Part shown: positions 37,914 to 47,147 of the stretch, piece after piece
Position numbering within the stretch: the stretch's first letter is position 1
Layout: each line of letters opens with the position of its first letter
From: Gammaproteobacteria bacterium
GTDB taxonomy: Bacteria > Pseudomonadota > Gammaproteobacteria > Pseudomonadales > Azotimanducaceae
DNA: 64,000 nucleotides
Direction: 5' to 3'
Assembly (NCBI GenBank): GCA_026708185.1
Contig: JAPOVK010000050.1
Span: 1-64,000 of the forward strand
Made by a program: the position numbers and the translations under genes
Notes under the pieces: model-generated
The model's input: only the letters and a program-made list of their open reading frames with translations
The model's database searches: none
Told to the model about the DNA's origin: nothing

Positions 37914-38032
37914 TGCGGCCTCCGGTGGATTGAGGAATTGGTTGAGCGCGCGAGTGTAGCGCAACGCGCTGGTCGGGCCGGGGAAGTGCGTTAGGCTTGT
38001 GGCAGTGGTCCGTCGCGTAAGAGGGTTATCGA

Positions 38033-39979
38033 ATGAAAGCCTTGAAGATCCTTGTGATTCTGGTGCTGGCGTACGTCCTGGTCGTCGCGCTCTTCGAGTC
38101 GTTGCTCGGCTACTTCCAGCCGCAGGCACCGGGGACGGTGGTCATCACGACGTTCGATACCGACGGCGGGGCGCACGATCGCGTGGTCTCGGAACTGGAG
38201 AGCGACGGCAAGATGTATGTCGCGGTGAACCATTGGCCGCGCGCCTGGTATCGGCGCCTGCGGGACGTTCAGATGGTGCGCGTCACGCGGGACGGCGAGA
38301 CGGGGGAATACACCGCGGTGGTCGTCGACGGCGAAGAGCACGACCAGGTGGCGGCGGACAATCCCACGGGCCCCGTGTTCCGCATCCTCACCGGGTTCCC
38401 GCCGCGGTATTTCGTGCGCCTTGACCCGATGGCACCGCCGCTTGACGAGGTGGTCGAAACCGCCTACGGCAAGGTTCGCGGCGCGTTCACGGACGGCACG
38501 CAGGATGGCGCGGTCTTGGCGTACAAGGGAATCCCGTTCGCCGCGCCGCCGGTCGGCGACTTGCGCTGGAAACCGCCGGCACCGCCAGCGCCATGGGAAG
38601 GAGAGCGGGACGCCACCGAGTTCGGTGCGTCATGCCACCAGGCGCCCGCCGCTGACGAGGGTTTCTACGCCCAGCCCGATCTCACCGAGAGCGAGGACTG
38701 CCTCTTCCTGAACGTCTGGGCGCCGGAAGGCCACGTCGATGCTGGGTTCCCGGTGATGGTCTGGATCTACGGCGGCGGTTTCATGGTCGGTTCCTCGAGC
38801 CTGCCGCTTTACGACGGCGAGGCGCTGGCGCGCGCCGGCGTCGTGGTTGTGACCGTCAACTACCGTCTGGGACTGCTCGGCTTCTTCGCCCATCCCGCTC
38901 TGAGCGCCGAGTCGCCGAACGGCGCATCCGGCAACCAGGGCCTCTACGACCAGGTGGCCGCGCTCCAATGGGTGCGCGACAACATCGCCGCGTTCGGCGG
39001 CGATCCCTCGAACGTGACCATCTTCGGCGAGTCGGCTGGATCGATTAGCGTCTGCTACCTGGCCGCGACGCCGCTCGCGGACGGCCTCTTCCAGAAGGCG
39101 ATCGGCCAATCCGGTGGCTGTTTCGCGAGGCACGCTTCGCTGACCAGCACTGAAGGTGTCGTGGTGGACGGCGCGGTGCCCAACCAGCTCGCCGGCTCGG
39201 GCCACGAGATCGGGCTTCAGCTCGCCGCCGCGCTGGGTGCACAAGGCGAGGGGGCCGAGGCCATCGCCGCATTGCGGGAACTGGATGCCGCGACGATGAT
39301 CGGGACGCTCCAGGACGCGGAGGTCGTGGCGCCATGGCGCTCGATCTTCGTCGACGGCCATATGTTCCCGGACCAGATGCGGCGTCTCATGGAAGGCAAG
39401 AAGGGCGTCGCCTACATCCTGGGATCGACCGCCGACGAGGGCACGGCGCTGTTCATGGGGCTGCCTGAAACGTCGCTCGAAGACTGGCAGTCGGGGATTC
39501 GCGAAGCCCAGGGCGAGCACGCGGAGTTGTTTCTCGCGGCCTACGCGGACGACGCAGACGCTTCCCCGTCAAGGGCGACGCAGAACATCATGGGGGACGC
39601 CTTGTTCACCTGGGAGATGCGCACCTGGGCGCGCCTGGCGACCGCGGCCGGCAGCCGCGCCTACCTGTACGTGTTCAACCACGCGCCGGAGGTCGAGGAG
39701 TACGGCCAGTCGCTCGGCGCATTCCACGGATCCGAGATCGCCTACATCTTCGGCAACGGCAGCGACCTGTGGGGCGACACGGACCGAGAACTCTCGGCGA
39801 CGATGCAGGCCTACTGGGTGAATTTCGCGCGGGGCTGGGATCCGAACGGCGACGGGCTCCCGACGTGGCCGGTCTACGGGGACGACGATCTCACGTTCGA
39901 ACTGGACGCCGATCCACAGCCGCTTGCAGCCTTCCGCAACGCCAAGCTCGACGCGCACGAGGCCGCATTGGCGTTCTAG
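38033..39979 (+). CDS. Carboxylesterase type B with N-terminal TM anchor and split-barrel-like extension
   Basis: MKALKILVILVLAYVLVVALFES TM; about 110-aa extension; SEDCLFLNVWAPEG; VTIFGESAGSISVCYL. Confidence 0.85.
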   Translation: MKALKILVILVLAYVLVVALFESLLGYFQPQAPGTVVITTFDTDGGAHDRVVSELESDGKMYVAVNHWPRAWYRRLRDVQMVRVTRDGETGEYTAVVVDGEEHDQVAADNPTGPVFRILTGFPPRYFVRLDPMAPPLDEVVETAYGKVRGAFTDGTQDGAVLAYKGIPFAAPPVGDLRWKPPAPPAPWEGERDATEFGASCHQAPAADEGFYAQPDLTESEDCLFLNVWAPEGHVDAGFPVMVWIYGGGFMVGSSSLPLYDGEALARAGVVVVTVNYRLGLLGFFAHPALSAESPNGASGNQGLYDQVAALQWVRDNIAAFGGDPSNVTIFGESAGSISVCYLAATPLADGLFQKAIGQSGGCFARHASLTSTEGVVVDGAVPNQLAGSGHEIGLQLAAALGAQGEGAEAIAALRELDAATMIGTLQDAEVVAPWRSIFVDGHMFPDQMRRLMEGKKGVAYILGSTADEGTALFMGLPETSLEDWQSGIREAQGEHAELFLAAYADDADASPSRATQNIMGDALFTWEMRTWARLATAAGSRAYLYVFNHAPEVEEYGQSLGAFHGSEIAYIFGNGSDLWGDTDRELSATMQAYWVNFARGWDPNGDGLPTWPVYGDDDLTFELDADPQPLAAFRNAKLDAHEAALAF

Positions 39980-39988
39980 GCCGCGGCT

Positions 39989-41155
39989 GTGCTGCACACG
40001 CTCGCGGTCGCGAACTACCGTTCGCTCCGCGACATGGTCCTGCCGCTCAAGTCGTTGAACGTCGTCACCGGCGCCAACGGCAGCGGCAAGTCGAACCTCT
40101 ACCGGGGCTTGAGGCTGCTCTCGGAGACCGCCTTCGGAACGGCCGTCGAGTCCATCGCAGCGGAAGGCGGCGTCGAATCCGTGCTGTGGGCCGGGCCGGA
40201 GCAGTTCTCACGCCTCGTCAAGAAGGGCCACCATCCGGTGCAGGGCGGGCCGCGCAAGGACCGGATCAACCTCCGTTTCGGCTTTGTGGGCGACGACTTC
40301 GGCTACGCCATCGACTTCGGCTTGCCGACGCCGGTGCCGCAGACCATGTTCGGGAAGGACCCGGAGATCAAGCGCGAAGCGATCTGGCACGGCGAGATGT
40401 GGCACGATCGGCGGGCCGTCGCGGACCGGCGCGCCGGGGTTGTGCGCAGCCGCGACGACAGCGGCGCCTGGCAGGTCGTCGCCCAGCACTTGCCGACCTT
40501 CGACAGCATGCTGTCGAGCGTTGCCGACCCGGTCCGCGCGCCAGAAGTGCTCATGCTCCGGGAACAGATCCGCTCATGGCGCTTCTACGACCATTTCCGC
40601 ACGGATGTCGCCTCGCCGGCCCGCGTGCCGCAAATCGGCGCGCGAACGCCCGTGCTCAGCAACGACGGCCACGACTTGGCCGCCGCCTGGCGCACCATCA
40701 TGGAAATCGGCGACCGGGAGGCCTTGGACACGGCTGTCGCCGATGCTTTCCCCGGGGCGGAGGTGGATGTCGAGAACCCGGGCGGCCGCTTCGCCCTGCG
40801 CTTTTCACAGCACGGCTTGCTGCGCCCGTTGTCCCAGGCGGAACTGTCCGACGGGACCCTGCGCTACCTGCTCTGGATCGCGGCCCTGCTCACGCCAAGG
40901 CCGCCGAGCCTGATGGTGCTCAACGAACCCGAGACCAGCCTGCATCCGGACCTGCTGCCCCCGTTGGGGCGGTTGATGAAGCGGTGCGCGGAAGACACCC
41001 AACTGTGGGTGACGACCCACGCGCCGAGCCTCATCGAGGCGCTGACCGCGGACGGTGTGTGCAACCACCTGGAGCTCGACAAGGACTTCGGCGAGACCTT
41101 CGTCCAGGACCTCGATCCGTTGGACGTGCCACCGTGGCGTTGGCCTACGCGGTGA
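39989..41155 (+). CDS. AAA family ATPase (RecF/OLD-like, ABC-type fold)
   Basis: LKSLNVVTGANGSGKSNLYRGLRLL Walker A; ELSDGTLRYLLW; PSLMVLNEPETSLHPDLLP; LWVTTHAPSL. Confidence 0.88.
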   Translation: MLHTLAVANYRSLRDMVLPLKSLNVVTGANGSGKSNLYRGLRLLSETAFGTAVESIAAEGGVESVLWAGPEQFSRLVKKGHHPVQGGPRKDRINLRFGFVGDDFGYAIDFGLPTPVPQTMFGKDPEIKREAIWHGEMWHDRRAVADRRAGVVRSRDDSGAWQVVAQHLPTFDSMLSSVADPVRAPEVLMLREQIRSWRFYDHFRTDVASPARVPQIGARTPVLSNDGHDLAAAWRTIMEIGDREALDTAVADAFPGAEVDVENPGGRFALRFSQHGLLRPLSQAELSDGTLRYLLWIAALLTPRPPSLMVLNEPETSLHPDLLPPLGRLMKRCAEDTQLWVTTHAPSLIEALTADGVCNHLELDKDFGETFVQDLDPLDVPPWRWPTR

Positions 41156-41164
41156 GGTGCACGG

Positions 41165-41180
41165 CGCGCGGACGTCCGCG
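41165..41180. repeat. Perfect 16-bp palindrome between convergent genes
   Basis: gcgcggacgtccgcgc. Confidence 0.6.
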
Positions 41181-41186
41181 CACCGT

Positions 41187-42830
41187 CTATGCGCGGTGTC
41201 GGAGCACCTGCCCGGCCCGGGCCTCCGTCAGCTCCCCGTCGAGCACATGGATCTCGCCGTTCACCAGGGTCGCCTTGTAGCCGATGCTGCCCTGCGTCAG
41301 GCGCGACGCGCCCGCAGGGAAGTCCATGACGCGGTAGGGGTGCGTCTCCGCGACGGTGTCCGCATCGAAGACGTTGATGTCGGCGCGCATGCCTGGTGAC
41401 AGCGCGCCGCGGTCCGGTAAGCCGAGGATGCGGGCTGCGCCGCTGGTGAGTCGACGGATGCCCTCGCCCATGGTGAAGAGGCCGTCCTCGCGGATCCAGT
41501 GCGACAGCACGAACGTCGCCCAGCCGGCGTCCATCACCATGCCGACGTGGGCGCCGGCGTCGCCGACGCCGAAGAAGACGCCCCCGGCGAAGAGGTCGCG
41601 GAGCGCCTTCAGGTTCTGGTTCTCGCCGACGTGGTTGAAGAGCGCCCGGCCGTCGGTCTCGTCCGAGATACGCAGCAAGGTCTCGGTCCAGTGCTCGCCT
41701 GCGGCATCCGCCATGGACGCGAGGTTGTTGTAGCTCCCGAGCGTGTGGTCCGGCGAGACACCGTCGCCGAGGTAGTACATCCACTCAGGCCGGGTCCAGC
41801 CCTTTTCCCAGCCCCGCGCTTCCTCGATGAGGTTTGCGCGCAAGGCGGGGTCGCGGATCGCGGCAAGCCGCTCGTCGACGCCCATGGCGCGGAGCTTGGC
41901 CCATCGCTCGATGCTGCCGGGCATGAGCGCCTGCACGCCGATCAGCGCGCCGCTTCCCCGCACCTGCGCCACGCCGGAGATGTCGCGTCCGGTTGCGATC
42001 TTGCGGATCGCCGCTAGGCGCTTGTTCCCGGCGTCGTCGTCGAAGCCCTGCAGCGTGGAGTTGAAGAGCATGCGCGCGCCAGTCGCACCGGCGACGTGGT
42101 CGACGTGGTCGAAGCGCATGCCGACGTGCTGGTAGAGCGCGTCGCGGCTTGCGATCTCGTTGCCGATCAGCACCAGTTCGTCGAGTTCGGCGAGAGTGCC
42201 GGGTACCGCACGGCCGTCGGGGATGCGATGGCCGCTGTAGCGGTTGGACGAGAACCCGACGGCGCCGCGGTCGATCGCCTCGCCCACCAGTCGCGCCATC
42301 TCGCGCTTCTCGTCGGCCGTCGCGTCGTCTTCGACGCCGCGCTCGCCCATCACGAAGTAGCGCAGCGCGCCGTGGCCAATCATGCCGGCGATGTTGATGC
42401 CGGGCCGGAGCCGCTCGACGGAGTCCAGGTAGCCGCCGTAGTCCACCCAGTCCCACGGCAGCCCGGTGAGGATCGACTGGCGTGGGATGTCCTCGACGGT
42501 CTCCATCATGCCGGCGAGGAGTTCGCGGTCTTCGGGTCGGCAGGGTGCGAAGGTGACGCCGCAGTTGCCGATCAGGGCCGTCGTGACACCGTGGCAGGAG
42601 ACCGGGCTTACGTGCGGGTCCCAGCAGATCTGCGCATCGAGGTGGGTGTGCAGATCGATGAATCCGGGCGTGACGGTCAACCCTTCGGCGTCGAGTTCGC
42701 GCCGGCCCTTGGCGTCCACCTTGCCGACGGCCGCTATCGTGCCGTCGTCGATGGCGACGTCGGCCGGTACCGGTTCACTGCCTAGGCCGTCGACGACATG
42801 GCCGCCTCGGATCACGAGTTCGTGCGACAT
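41187..42830 (-). CDS. Amidohydrolase, N-acyl-D-amino-acid deacylase-like
   Basis: VIRGGHVVDGLGSEPVPADVAIDDGTIAAVG; TPGFIDLHTHLDAQICWDP; GRAILGLPDRGALSPGMRADINVFD-like C-terminus. Confidence 0.9.
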   Translation of the reverse strand: MSHELVIRGGHVVDGLGSEPVPADVAIDDGTIAAVGKVDAKGRRELDAEGLTVTPGFIDLHTHLDAQICWDPHVSPVSCHGVTTALIGNCGVTFAPCRPEDRELLAGMMETVEDIPRQSILTGLPWDWVDYGGYLDSVERLRPGINIAGMIGHGALRYFVMGERGVEDDATADEKREMARLVGEAIDRGAVGFSSNRYSGHRIPDGRAVPGTLAELDELVLIGNEIASRDALYQHVGMRFDHVDHVAGATGARMLFNSTLQGFDDDAGNKRLAAIRKIATGRDISGVAQVRGSGALIGVQALMPGSIERWAKLRAMGVDERLAAIRDPALRANLIEEARGWEKGWTRPEWMYYLGDGVSPDHTLGSYNNLASMADAAGEHWTETLLRISDETDGRALFNHVGENQNLKALRDLFAGGVFFGVGDAGAHVGMVMDAGWATFVLSHWIREDGLFTMGEGIRRLTSGAARILGLPDRGALSPGMRADINVFDADTVAETHPYRVMDFPAGASRLTQGSIGYKATLVNGEIHVLDGELTEARAGQVLRHRA

Positions 42831-42900
42831 GCGGGGGGCTCTCCGCGTTTTTAGTTCGATGAGATTGTAGCCCGCTGGGACAAGGCGGTCGGGCCTTGAG

Positions 42901-43029
42901 CTAGAGGACGAACGCGTAGATAGCCAAGATGACCACTGCAATCGTGCCGTACAAGATGGCGAGCTTGGTGTGGGCCCACCACGCTCTGTCGAGCTTGAGG
43001 TCGCCTAGAATCACCCTATGCCGTTTCAT
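42901..43029 (-). CDS. 42-aa single-TM small protein
   Basis: MKRHRVILGDLKLDRAWWAHTKLAILYGTIAVVILAIYAFVL; GAGGGA Shine-Dalgarno-like box upstream. Confidence 0.6.
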   Translation of the reverse strand: MKRHRVILGDLKLDRAWWAHTKLAILYGTIAVVILAIYAFVL

Positions 43030-43096
43030 GGCTTGTTCCCTCAGCTTGGTCCGTGCTTGACACGACTGTTTGGGGTAGGCAGCAGTATCCAACCCG

Positions 43097-43261
43097 CTAA
43101 AGCCAGCCGAGCGCCTTGACTGCAGTGCCGAGCGCCGCGACTACGCCGACTGCGGCGATGGCCACTTTCCAAGCATCCATGGTCATGTCGTGCTCCATCT
43201 TGCGGATCTCGACCTTCAGCTTCTCAAGCTCCGTTTCCTTGCGTTTATCATCGTAGTCCAC
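43097..43261 (-). CDS. 54-aa charged-helix plus single-TM small protein
   Basis: VDYDDKRKETELEKLKVEIRKMEHDMTMDAWKVAIAAVGVVAALGTAVKALGWL; GTG start preceded by AAGGGAG. Confidence 0.6.
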   Translation of the reverse strand: MDYDDKRKETELEKLKVEIRKMEHDMTMDAWKVAIAAVGVVAALGTAVKALGWL

Positions 43262-43414
43262 GGGCCCGGCTCCCTTCAAGGCGCGTGCGCGGGTTGACTG
43301 TCAGACCCGCATTCTCGGTGTTCCCCCGTCGGGGCGAAACGGCAATCTGCCCTCACGTTTTGTAAGAGATCGCCCATGCGTGCGACACCAGGCTGTCGCT
43401 CGGCGGATGTGGCG

Positions 43415-44245
43415 CTACGACTGTGCGAGTGCCGTCAGACGCTCAAGGTGGGCGCCAAACCGTTCTGCGCCGGGCCAGCCCAGGTCGTGGTCGGACGCAC
43501 GCGCAAGCTGGACCTGCCAGCGACTGAAGTGCGCGGCTGCCGCCAGGCTCTCGGGCGCTGGCATCGCGACGCCTCGGGATGTCAATCCGGCGCGTACCGC
43601 CGGCCAGTCGAGGCGGATCGATGCGCTAGACAGGATGTCGCCGAGGAACGTCAATCGGTTGCCGGGATAAGCGGTGTCGAAGTCGTACAGGCAAGTGACG
43701 TTGTCGCCGCACACGAGCATGTTGCTTGCCGACCAATCGGTCTTGCACATCATCGGTGGAGCCGCGTCGGCCAGCGCGTCGAAGCCGGCGAGAGCACGGC
43801 GAACCGATGCGCTTTCCCAGTCCGGATGGCGCTTCAAGGTGGCTTTGATTCGGTCCACCGTGGCGGCGATATGCGACCGCGCCGCGGTCTCGTCGGGCGA
43901 CGTGGATGATTCGAAGAACTGGGCGAGTACGGCGCCGTAGTGGGCACTCACGGCCCGGATGGTATCGGCGCTCGCGCCGGATTCGATCACGTCGATCAGC
44001 CGTTTGCCGGCCACGTGAGCCACGGTGATCGTGTCCGGTTCACGACACGCCACCAGCTTCGGGAGGATCGGCACCGCGGTGTACGCGCGGTAGAAGGCGA
44101 GTTCGCGGGCCAGCTTGACGTTGGGCGGATCGCGGTAGTCGTTGTAGCGTTTGGTCACGCAACGCTGGCCGTCGATCGTCTCAATCCGCGCTTCGCTTCG
44201 GGCGCCCTGGGCGATCCTGACCGGGTCCGTCGTGGTGGCGGTCAA
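43415..44245 (-). CDS. Phosphotransferase (aminoglycoside phosphotransferase-like) family
   Basis: MCKTDWSASNMLVCGDNVTCLYDFDTAYPGNRLTFLGDIL; apparent TTG start. Confidence 0.72.
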   Translation of the reverse strand: MTATTTDPVRIAQGARSEARIETIDGQRCVTKRYNDYRDPPNVKLARELAFYRAYTAVPILPKLVACREPDTITVAHVAGKRLIDVIESGASADTIRAVSAHYGAVLAQFFESSTSPDETAARSHIAATVDRIKATLKRHPDWESASVRRALAGFDALADAAPPMMCKTDWSASNMLVCGDNVTCLYDFDTAYPGNRLTFLGDILSSASIRLDWPAVRAGLTSRGVAMPAPESLAAAAHFSRWQVQLARASDHDLGWPGAERFGAHLERLTALAQS

Positions 44246-44257
44246 TGTAACTCCTGA

Positions 44258-45109
44258 CTATCCGGGCGCTTCGGGGAAGCTCGGCAAGGCAGGGTCGACG
44301 ATGGACCACGCGGCCTTCGAGGCCGTGAAGATGTTGGCCTTGGCCCCTGCCTTCGGATCGTCGTCCAGGCAGCCGGCCGGGATCTGCATGTTCTCGGGGT
44401 CCCGACGCCGCGGCACCTGGGAACCGCAGGTGCGGCAGAACGCGGTGCCCTTCACCTTTGCCTCCGGCATCTTGTAGTTGACCACCTGCGCTTCGCCCGA
44501 TAGCCAGCGGAAGGCCTCGTGGCCGACCATGACCATGGTGGCGTGTGCCGCGCTCATCGCGCGTCGGCAGCGCGAGCAGTGGCAGTTGACCATGGCCGCC
44601 GGCTCGCCGTCGTATTCGAACGCGACCGCACCGCAGAGGCAACTGCCACCCGTCGCGCCCGGGGTGCTCGCGGTCCGATTCGGCTGTTCGACAGAGTGCG
44701 CGTCGGGCCCGAATTCCGGTGGATACTCGTCGTGCCGTGGAAGGTCGTCGACGATCGTGTGCCAGGGTGCCATCGAGCCGACGAAAAAGTGCATGCTGGG
44801 CCGCGTGCCCGGATCTTCGGCGACGTTGCCGAGCGGGATCAGCGCGAACGGTCCGCCGGGCGGGCAGGCCGGGACGCCGGAGCCGCAGCGCGGACAGAAG
44901 TTGCGCCAGCCGTGCGATGACGAGCGGTAGTGGGCCGCCTTCTCCTCGCCTTGGCGCCAGTGGAAGTGCTCAGGTGCCGAGACGGCGAAGGTCGCGAATG
45001 CCGCGCCGTGGAACTTTCGGCACATGGAGCAGTGGCAGTGGCCGATCTGGTCGACGGGACCGCTGATCTCGAAGGCGATGTCACCGCACAGGCAGCTTCC
45101 GGTCAGCAT
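44258..45109 (-). CDS. Tandem GFA (CENP-V/GFA zinc fold) domain protein
   Basis: GSCLCGDIAFEISG...HCHCSMCRKFHGAAF...FCPRCGS and GSCLCGAVAFEYDG...NCHCSRCRRAMSAAH...FCRTCGS. Confidence 0.92.
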   Translation of the reverse strand: MLTGSCLCGDIAFEISGPVDQIGHCHCSMCRKFHGAAFATFAVSAPEHFHWRQGEEKAAHYRSSSHGWRNFCPRCGSGVPACPPGGPFALIPLGNVAEDPGTRPSMHFFVGSMAPWHTIVDDLPRHDEYPPEFGPDAHSVEQPNRTASTPGATGGSCLCGAVAFEYDGEPAAMVNCHCSRCRRAMSAAHATMVMVGHEAFRWLSGEAQVVNYKMPEAKVKGTAFCRTCGSQVPRRRDPENMQIPAGCLDDDPKAGAKANIFTASKAAWSIVDPALPSFPEAPG

Positions 45110-45136
45110 GGCGTCCTCCTTGAACCAGACGGTTGT

Positions 45137-46207
45137 TCAGACGTTGGGGATGATGTCGGCGGCGACTCGTTCGAGCACGTCGAAACGGGTGTCGAAGTTG
45201 GGCAGGATCATCACCTGGTCGAGGTCGGCGGCGGCGAGCACGGACAGCCGCTCGATCAGGTCGTCGCGCGTGCCGATCATCGACGACGCCTGGAGGATGT
45301 CGGGCGTTAGGAACTTCTCCTCCTCCGGAAGCACCCAGCAGTTGTGGCCGCCGTGGATGCGTTGGTGGCGACGGTCTGCGGGGTAGGACTCGATCAATGC
45401 GCGATAGTCGTCCCAGATCGCGGCCATGAACCCCGGCGGTCGGCGTCCGAAGTTGCGGAACTGGTCGTAGCTGAAGTGCACTGCGGCCATGGCCATGGCG
45501 CCGCACTCGGCCTTCACGCGGGGCGAGTCGACGGCTTCGCCGGGGTCCAAGACGACCATCGTGGTGAGCGCCGTCGTGTAGTAGCTGCTGCGGTCAATCT
45601 CGCGGCCAGCCTCCTCGGCGCCCGCCTCGATCATGCTCCAGATGCGCGCCATGACGGCGGGGTTGGCCGGCATGGCGAGGACGGCCCCGTCGCCGTGCTT
45701 GCCCGCAAGGGCCAGCGACTTCGGGCCGAATCCGGAGACATACATCGGAATGGGATGGTCGAAGTCGACGAAACCCTTGTCGGGCATGATGTGCCGGATC
45801 GGGCGTTCACCAGGACCTTGGCGGTAGACGGCCTCCTCGCCGCGCAGCAGGGGTCCGATGGTCGCCAGGTATTCGTCGAATGCCGCAATCCGCTGCGGCG
45901 GAAACCCCATCACGCGCATGGCGGTGTTTCCCGCGCCAACGCCGAAGAAGGTCCGCCCGGGCGCCAGCGCATTGATGGTCGCTATGCCGGATGCGTTGTT
46001 CGGTGCGGGCCTCGTCCCCGTGACGGCGACACCGGTGCCAAGGTGGATGGTGCTCGTCCGCGTCGCAGCGAGCGCCAGGGTCGCGTAGCAGTCCGACCAC
46101 AGCATTTGGCTGTCGGCCAGCCACGCGTGCGAATAGCCGAGTTCCTCGGCGCGCACCACGTAGTCGATGTCGTGGACGTGCGAGGCCACGCAGATGCCGA
46201 TGTCCAT
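45137..46207 (-). CDS. LLM class (F420-dependent type) oxidoreductase
   Basis: MDIGICVASHVHDIDYVVRAEELGYSHAWLADSQMLWSDCYATLALAATRTSTIHLGTGVAVTGTR. Confidence 0.92.
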   Translation of the reverse strand: MDIGICVASHVHDIDYVVRAEELGYSHAWLADSQMLWSDCYATLALAATRTSTIHLGTGVAVTGTRPAPNNASGIATINALAPGRTFFGVGAGNTAMRVMGFPPQRIAAFDEYLATIGPLLRGEEAVYRQGPGERPIRHIMPDKGFVDFDHPIPMYVSGFGPKSLALAGKHGDGAVLAMPANPAVMARIWSMIEAGAEEAGREIDRSSYYTTALTTMVVLDPGEAVDSPRVKAECGAMAMAAVHFSYDQFRNFGRRPPGFMAAIWDDYRALIESYPADRRHQRIHGGHNCWVLPEEEKFLTPDILQASSMIGTRDDLIERLSVLAAADLDQVMILPNFDTRFDVLERVAADIIPNV

Positions 46208-46269
46208 GGATGTCCTTGGTCCGGGAGAGAGTGACAGTCTAAGCGCGCCGTGGGCGGGACGCGACGCCG

Positions 46270-47124
46270 TCAATCGGTCGGCTCGCCGAAGGCGATGATC
46301 GACGCCTTGGGCAACGTCGGGTTGCCGAAGTAGGCGATGCTCCCATCGTCGCCGCCCATGACCGCGAGCAGCGCCTCGCGATCCCCCGACAGGTTGACGA
46401 CCTCGTCGCAAGCAAGCGTTTCGGCTTCGAAGTACGCGAGAAGCAGTTCGCCGAGGTCGTAAAGGTGCGTGGGTTGCTGGGCGATGCCGGCCAGCCAACG
46501 GTCCTCGCAGGTGGCCACGAAGGCGCGCACGTAGGGCGGAAGGTTGCGCTCGCGCTGAAGGATGTCGAGCTTGCCGGACTGGATGATCCCCGGGCCGACC
46601 TGCACCGCCGCCTCGAACATGCCCGGGTGGTAGTCGCTGCGCCCGACCACGGCGAGACCGGCGGTGCGTACGCCGAGAATCCGCGTGTAGCCGTGTGGCG
46701 TCAATTCGCTCTCGATCTTGCCGTCCAGTTGCAGGAGCCCCAACGGTGAGACCGGGTTGAACACGGAAACGAAGCCGCTGCCGACGACCAGCCGATTGCC
46801 GCGCTCGAGAATCGCCTCCATGGCACTGACGCCCATGCCGAGGATGCTCGGTTGGTAGTCGGCGCGCCACACGTGGGCGACCAGGACGGTGTCGTCGACC
46901 ATGTCGACATGGATGCGCGGGTCGCTGCCGCGGAGCGCAGCGAGCGTGCCGGCGCCGGAGAGCCGCGTGTCGAAACGCTGCGTGCTCGGCATCGGCAAGG
47001 TGACGACGCCCGAGACCAGCGGCGCCTCGAACCGTGGCGCCGGGTCGTCCTGGCAGGCAGCTAGCCCGCCACCGGCGGCGATCGCCATGATCGCCGCCCG
47101 CGCGGCCTTCGCTGGCTTCGACAC
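46270..47124 (-). CDS. Lipoprotein, phosphodiester glycosidase (NAGPA)-like, low-confidence family call
   Basis: AIAAGGGLAACQDD lipobox; LGVRTAGLAVVGRSDYHPGMFEAAVQVGPGIIQSGKLD...RAFVATCEDRWLAGIAQQPTHLYDLGELLL. Confidence 0.55.
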   Translation of the reverse strand: MSKPAKAARAAIMAIAAGGGLAACQDDPAPRFEAPLVSGVVTLPMPSTQRFDTRLSGAGTLAALRGSDPRIHVDMVDDTVLVAHVWRADYQPSILGMGVSAMEAILERGNRLVVGSGFVSVFNPVSPLGLLQLDGKIESELTPHGYTRILGVRTAGLAVVGRSDYHPGMFEAAVQVGPGIIQSGKLDILQRERNLPPYVRAFVATCEDRWLAGIAQQPTHLYDLGELLLAYFEAETLACDEVVNLSGDREALLAVMGGDDGSIAYFGNPTLPKASIIAFGEPTD

Positions 47125-47147
47125 CTCCCCGTGGTGCCAGCGGGGTG

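Noticed and set aside
39769-41280. 503-aa plus-strand ORF
   Set aside because: Out-of-frame with the carboxylesterase and AAA ATPase; Arg-rich low-complexity translation.
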